Assembly: GCF_000092825.1 (NCBI RefSeq)
Contig: NC_014168.1
Span: 2,967,946 to 3,031,945, forward strand
Source of the DNA: Segniliparus rotundus DSM 44985
GTDB lineage: Bacteria; Actinomycetota; Actinomycetes; Mycobacteriales; Mycobacteriaceae
Direction of reading: 5' to 3'
Length of the DNA stretch: 64,000 bases
Position numbers and translations under genes: made by a program
Shown: positions 61,611 through 64,000 of the stretch, in pieces
Position numbering within the stretch: position 1 is the stretch's first letter
Layout: every line of letters begins with the position of its first letter
The notes under the pieces: model-generated
Databases searched by the model: none
What the model was told of the DNA's origin: nothing
The model's input: the letters and a program-made list of their open reading frames with translations, nothing else

Positions 61611-62227
61611 AGCGCTTCCTCTGTCTGCTCGAAAAATGCCGCGTCTTTGCGTTCGGCGCTGAAAAGGCCGCTGATCTGCGGCCCAATCGGCTTGGTGCAG
61701 AACCGTAGACGCCAAGCCGACGCGGCGGGCGAGCGGGGTCACACACGCCGTTTCACGAAAAATATCGCTTTCATAACGAAATCCTGAATCAAGGACGGTA
61801 TTTAACATTTAAGAAACAAACATGTGCATGGGACGTCCTGGGCTTTCGACGCGAAGGCCAGACCTAAGATAACGAAACGGTAACATAGGCGATCTCGCTC
61901 AGCCTAGAGTATCAACGTTTTGTCAATGGTTTATCGGCGTGTTGCACTTAGAATGTGGGCTTTGTCTCATTTTCTACCAAAATCGGGGGGTAGGCGCTTC
62001 ATGGCCGACCGACATCGTCCACGCGGCCTGCGAATGAGCCCGAAACCGCCCGCCCGGCACACCGGCCTGAGCTGGCCTTTTCAACTTCTCTATCCACAAG
62101 CCGCACATCCGCTTGAAGTCGAACCAATGTTCGGATACGGTTCGAGCCCGACCATCTGACAACAACGTCCCGGACCAAGGCGGACCAGGGCGAAGACGGT
62201 CGATCAACCTGTGAAGAGAGGAACGCG
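61611..62227. other. AT-rich control region between ESX-like operon and integrase
   Basis: This 617-base stretch between divergent genes contains the most AT-rich part of the window (about 61750-61990), which should hold the operon promoter. I see no clear gene. The plus-strand frame 61920-62159 has no ribosome site and no excisionase-like HTH. AAACGAAAT/AAGAAACAAACA stretches are candidates for regulator sites, none certain. Confidence 0.5.
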
Positions 62228-63496
62228 ATGACGCGGCGCCAACTGCCCCCGCAGATCAAGAAAACCACCGTCAAGAATCGCAAGACCGGCAAAGACGAGA
62301 CCCGCTACGAGGTTGTCGTCGAGACCGGGGCCGACCCCCGCACCGGACGCAGGTCCCAGTCCAAACGACGCTTCGCCACGGAGAAGGAGGCCCGCCAGCA
62401 CCTCGCCGACACCCAGGCGAAAGTCGCCCAAGGCGCCTACGTCCACAAGAACGAGCTGACCTTCGACCAAGCCTGCGAGGACTTCCTGAACGGCCTGCAC
62501 GGCCTGAAGCCCACCACGCTCGACGGCTACCGATTCGACCTCGCCGTGCCCCGCCAGCTCCTCGGGCGCCTGTCCGTGCAGCAGCTCGCCAAACAGCACT
62601 TCGACAACATCGTCAGGCAAGTGCAGTCGGGCACGCTCACCCGCGCGCACCGCAACCGCAACACCCGCGAAGGCAACCGGAAGAAGTGGGGCGCGCGCAG
62701 CGTGAACGGCATGCTCAACACCTGCCAACGGGTCCTGGAGGGCCTGGTCGAGCAGGGCGTCCTCGCCCGCAACCCCGCACAGCTCGTGGGGCGCGTCCCC
62801 AACGAGGCCAAAGGCGCCGCAGAGCGCGCCCACACCGTCGAGGAGATGCGCGCGGTCCTCGCCGCCGCCAAAGACGGCCGCGACCGCCACATCTGGCACC
62901 TCGCCTACCACGGGCTGCGGCGCGGCGAGATATCCGGCCTGACATGGGGCGACGTGGACTTCGAAGCGCAAGAGGTCGCCGTGCGCTCCAGCAGGGTGTG
63001 CGTGGGCGGGAAAGTCATCGAACAGGACAGCCTCAAATCCCGCTCGTCCAAGCGCACGCTGAAAGGCACCCCCGTGCTCATGGCAGAGCTGCGCGCCGCG
63101 AAGGCCCGGCAGGCCGCCGAGAGGCTCGCCCACGGCGAGGACTACAATGACGGCGGCTGGGTCGCCTGCGACGAGCGCGGCAACCCCTACCGCCCCGACA
63201 CCCTCACCCGCAAATTCGCCAAGCTCCAGAAAAGGGCCGGGACGAAGAACGTGATCCGCCTGCACGACGCGCGGCACACCTGCGCCACGATCATGCACTA
63301 CCAAGGCGTGCCCGCGGCCTCGGTCTGCGCCTGGCTCGGCCACGCCAACCCCGCCATCACCATGCGGATCTACACCCATCCCAGCGCCGGGGCCATCGAA
63401 CAGGTCGCGGAGAGTTACGGGCGAGTTGTGACATTCTGTGACAACGAGCCTCCCGCGCCGCAAGGACCGGCGGGTGGCGGGCGCAAGGCCGGGTGA
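62228..63496 (+). CDS. Tyrosine recombinase (phage-type integrase)
   Basis: A 422-residue site-specific integrase. Residues 1-70 form the arm-binding domain (RRSQSKRRFATEKEARQHLA), 75-175 the core-binding domain and about 195-400 the catalytic domain with R231 (HGLRRGE), H346-x2-R349 (HDARHT), H372 (LGHAN) and Y382 (RIYTH). The ATG 62228 has AGAGAGGAA upstream. It lies 45 bases from the 3' end of tRNA-Thr, a common integration target, and beside the ESX-like operon, so it probably belongs to the element carrying that operon. Confidence 0.95.
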   Translation: MTRRQLPPQIKKTTVKNRKTGKDETRYEVVVETGADPRTGRRSQSKRRFATEKEARQHLADTQAKVAQGAYVHKNELTFDQACEDFLNGLHGLKPTTLDGYRFDLAVPRQLLGRLSVQQLAKQHFDNIVRQVQSGTLTRAHRNRNTREGNRKKWGARSVNGMLNTCQRVLEGLVEQGVLARNPAQLVGRVPNEAKGAAERAHTVEEMRAVLAAAKDGRDRHIWHLAYHGLRRGEISGLTWGDVDFEAQEVAVRSSRVCVGGKVIEQDSLKSRSSKRTLKGTPVLMAELRAAKARQAAERLAHGEDYNDGGWVACDERGNPYRPDTLTRKFAKLQKRAGTKNVIRLHDARHTCATIMHYQGVPAASVCAWLGHANPAITMRIYTHPSAGAIEQVAESYGRVVTFCDNEPPAPQGPAGGGRKAG

Positions 63497-63541
63497 GAAT
63501 CCCAGCAGGAAGCGCCCTGATTCGGGGTGTCAGCCCTGGTG

Positions 63542-63613
63542 AGCCGAAGGTGGGAATTGAACCCACGACCGCCTGTTTACAAGACAGGTGCTCTGCCTCT
63601 GAGCTACTCCGGC
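63542..63613 (-). tRNA. tRNA-Thr (anticodon TGT)
   Basis: A 72-base cloverleaf: acceptor stem GCCGGAG/CTTCGGC (one wobble), D-arm AGCTCAGAGGCAGAGC, anticodon stem CCTGT/ACAGG with loop CTTGTAA (anticodon TGT), T-arm GTGGG-TTCAATT-CCCAC. CCA is not encoded. Its 3' end faces the integrase gene and is a plausible attachment site. No second copy of its 3' end is found in the window. Confidence 0.95.
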
Positions 63614-63703
63614 ACGCCTCCGAGGAGGGACGTCCAGCATAACTGACAGAGCGCCACCGGGTAGAATGGACTGTCGACAGCCTCAAGCGGAGAAAGGCCA
63701 AGC

Positions 63704-63892
63704 ATGCCCACGAAGGAATCGAACGTGCTTCCCGAGGAGGAGCTCGACCTCGACGAGGACATCGAGCCCTTGCCCGACGAGACGGCGCTGCAGGCGCGTC
63801 GCGTGGTCGCGGCCTACGCGCAAGACGTCGACGAGTGCCGCACCCTGCTGGCGATGCTCGGGATTGGGCCGACGCAGCGCGCCGATGTCTGA
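63704..63892 (+). CDS. Small acidic protein next to otsA
   Basis: A 62-residue acidic protein (LPEEELDLDEDIEPLPDETA) with a short helix (ARRVVAAYAQDVDECRTLLA). A similar short gene (Rv3489) precedes otsA in M. tuberculosis; this is probably its counterpart, judged from position, size and acidity. ATG 63704 after a purine-rich site (GGAGAAAGG); TAGAAT at 63662-63667 may be the -10. Its stop overlaps the otsA start. Confidence 0.72.
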   Translation: MPTKESNVLPEEELDLDEDIEPLPDETALQARRVVAAYAQDVDECRTLLAMLGIGPTQRADV

Positions 63893-64000
63893 CGGCACGG
63901 CATCGGACGGCGCGGCGCCGCACAGCCCGGCGCCCGCTCTCGACAAGACGGGCGACGGGCAGTTCGTCATCGTCGCCAACCGTTTGCCCGTGGACTGGGA
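63884..64000 (+). CDS. otsA: Trehalose-6-phosphate synthase OtsA (start only)
   Basis: Only 39 residues are visible: a short Ala/Pro/Gly-rich leader, then QFVIVANRLPVDW, the N-terminal motif of OtsA/GT20 synthases. It makes trehalose-6-phosphate from GDP- or UDP-glucose and glucose-6-phosphate; trehalose is the carrier of mycolic acids in this group. ATG 63884 overlaps the stop of the preceding gene. The rest lies outside the window. Confidence 0.92.

Noticed and set aside
61920-62159. Plus-strand ORF before the integrase as a possible excisionase
   Set aside because: No ribosome site, no HTH pattern, low-quality composition.
53000-63541. A second copy of the tRNA-Thr 3' end that would mark the other island border
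   Set aside because: No repeat of the tRNA 3' end was found by eye in this interval or in the rest of the window; a computed search is needed to be sure.
1-64000. CRISPR arrays, rRNA genes, restriction-modification or phage structural genes
   Set aside because: No regular spaced repeats, no rRNA-like sequence and no such protein motifs were seen.

Overview
This 64 kb window is a chromosomal piece of a high-GC actinobacterium of the mycolic-acid group (Mycobacteriales). The evidence is mycobacterial-type gene order (moaC-mog-moaE near dapC; rplN starting its own ribosomal block and running to secY-adk-map; a short acidic protein overlapping otsA), an Rv2212-like adenylate cyclase, PknH-sensor-like lipoproteins, DUF1023 hydrolases and WXG100-like type VII (ESX) proteins. 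A carboxylic acid reductase together with this layout makes me think of Segniliparus or a close relative; that is inference, as no marker gene in the window proves it.

Layout. 1-2103: a secreted protein fragment and a molybdopterin operon (moaC, mogA, moaE). 2254-5974: dapC-like aminotransferase and metE, closed by a very long perfect hairpin. 6098-9898: a mannitol cluster, with a mannitol 2-dehydrogenase facing a sugar kinase and sugar transporter whose genes overlap tail to tail. 9974-12275: GlpQ-like lipoprotein and small exported proteins. 12369-15019: prpC-prpD (propionate/methylcitrate). 15056-16592: two tandem PknH-sensor-like lipoproteins. 16684-23739: map, adk, secY and the spc ribosomal protein genes. 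The usual rpsN (S14) slot is occupied by an unrelated 50-residue basic ORF.

23740-29651 is an accessory stretch: a decayed copy of part of a serine hydrolase, an HTH remnant, a small operon of ESX-like proteins with a DUF1023 hydrolase (frameshifted at a 7-G run) and a lipoprotein, a divergent double-HTH regulator, and a serine hydrolase gene frameshifted at a 6-G run. 29692-49743 is metabolic: alpha/beta hydrolase, D-aminoacylase-like amidohydrolase, carboxylic acid reductase, MerR regulator with a textbook 19-bp-spacer promoter, dicarboxylate symporter, second DUF1023 protein, M20 amidohydrolase, trans-aconitate methyltransferase with an exporter, sugar transporter, AraC regulator, adenylate cyclase, and a membrane-anchored GH2 glycosidase.

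50206-63613 is the most mobile part. A MarR regulator with a clean operator faces a phenolic acid decarboxylase. An IS3-family element has cut a small gene. Then comes an eleven-gene leftward operon (61610 to 53249) of WXG100-like proteins, YbaB/EbfC-like proteins, two lipoproteins and several large proteins of unknown function, without any ESX core (Ecc/MycP) gene. A structured 3' region and an intrinsic terminator follow it. A tyrosine integrase beside tRNA-Thr(TGT) sits upstream of it. I regard this orphan type VII-type substrate operon, together with its smaller relative at 24.5-27.5 kb, as the best candidate for an undescribed system. The window ends with the start of otsA (trehalose-6-phosphate synthase).
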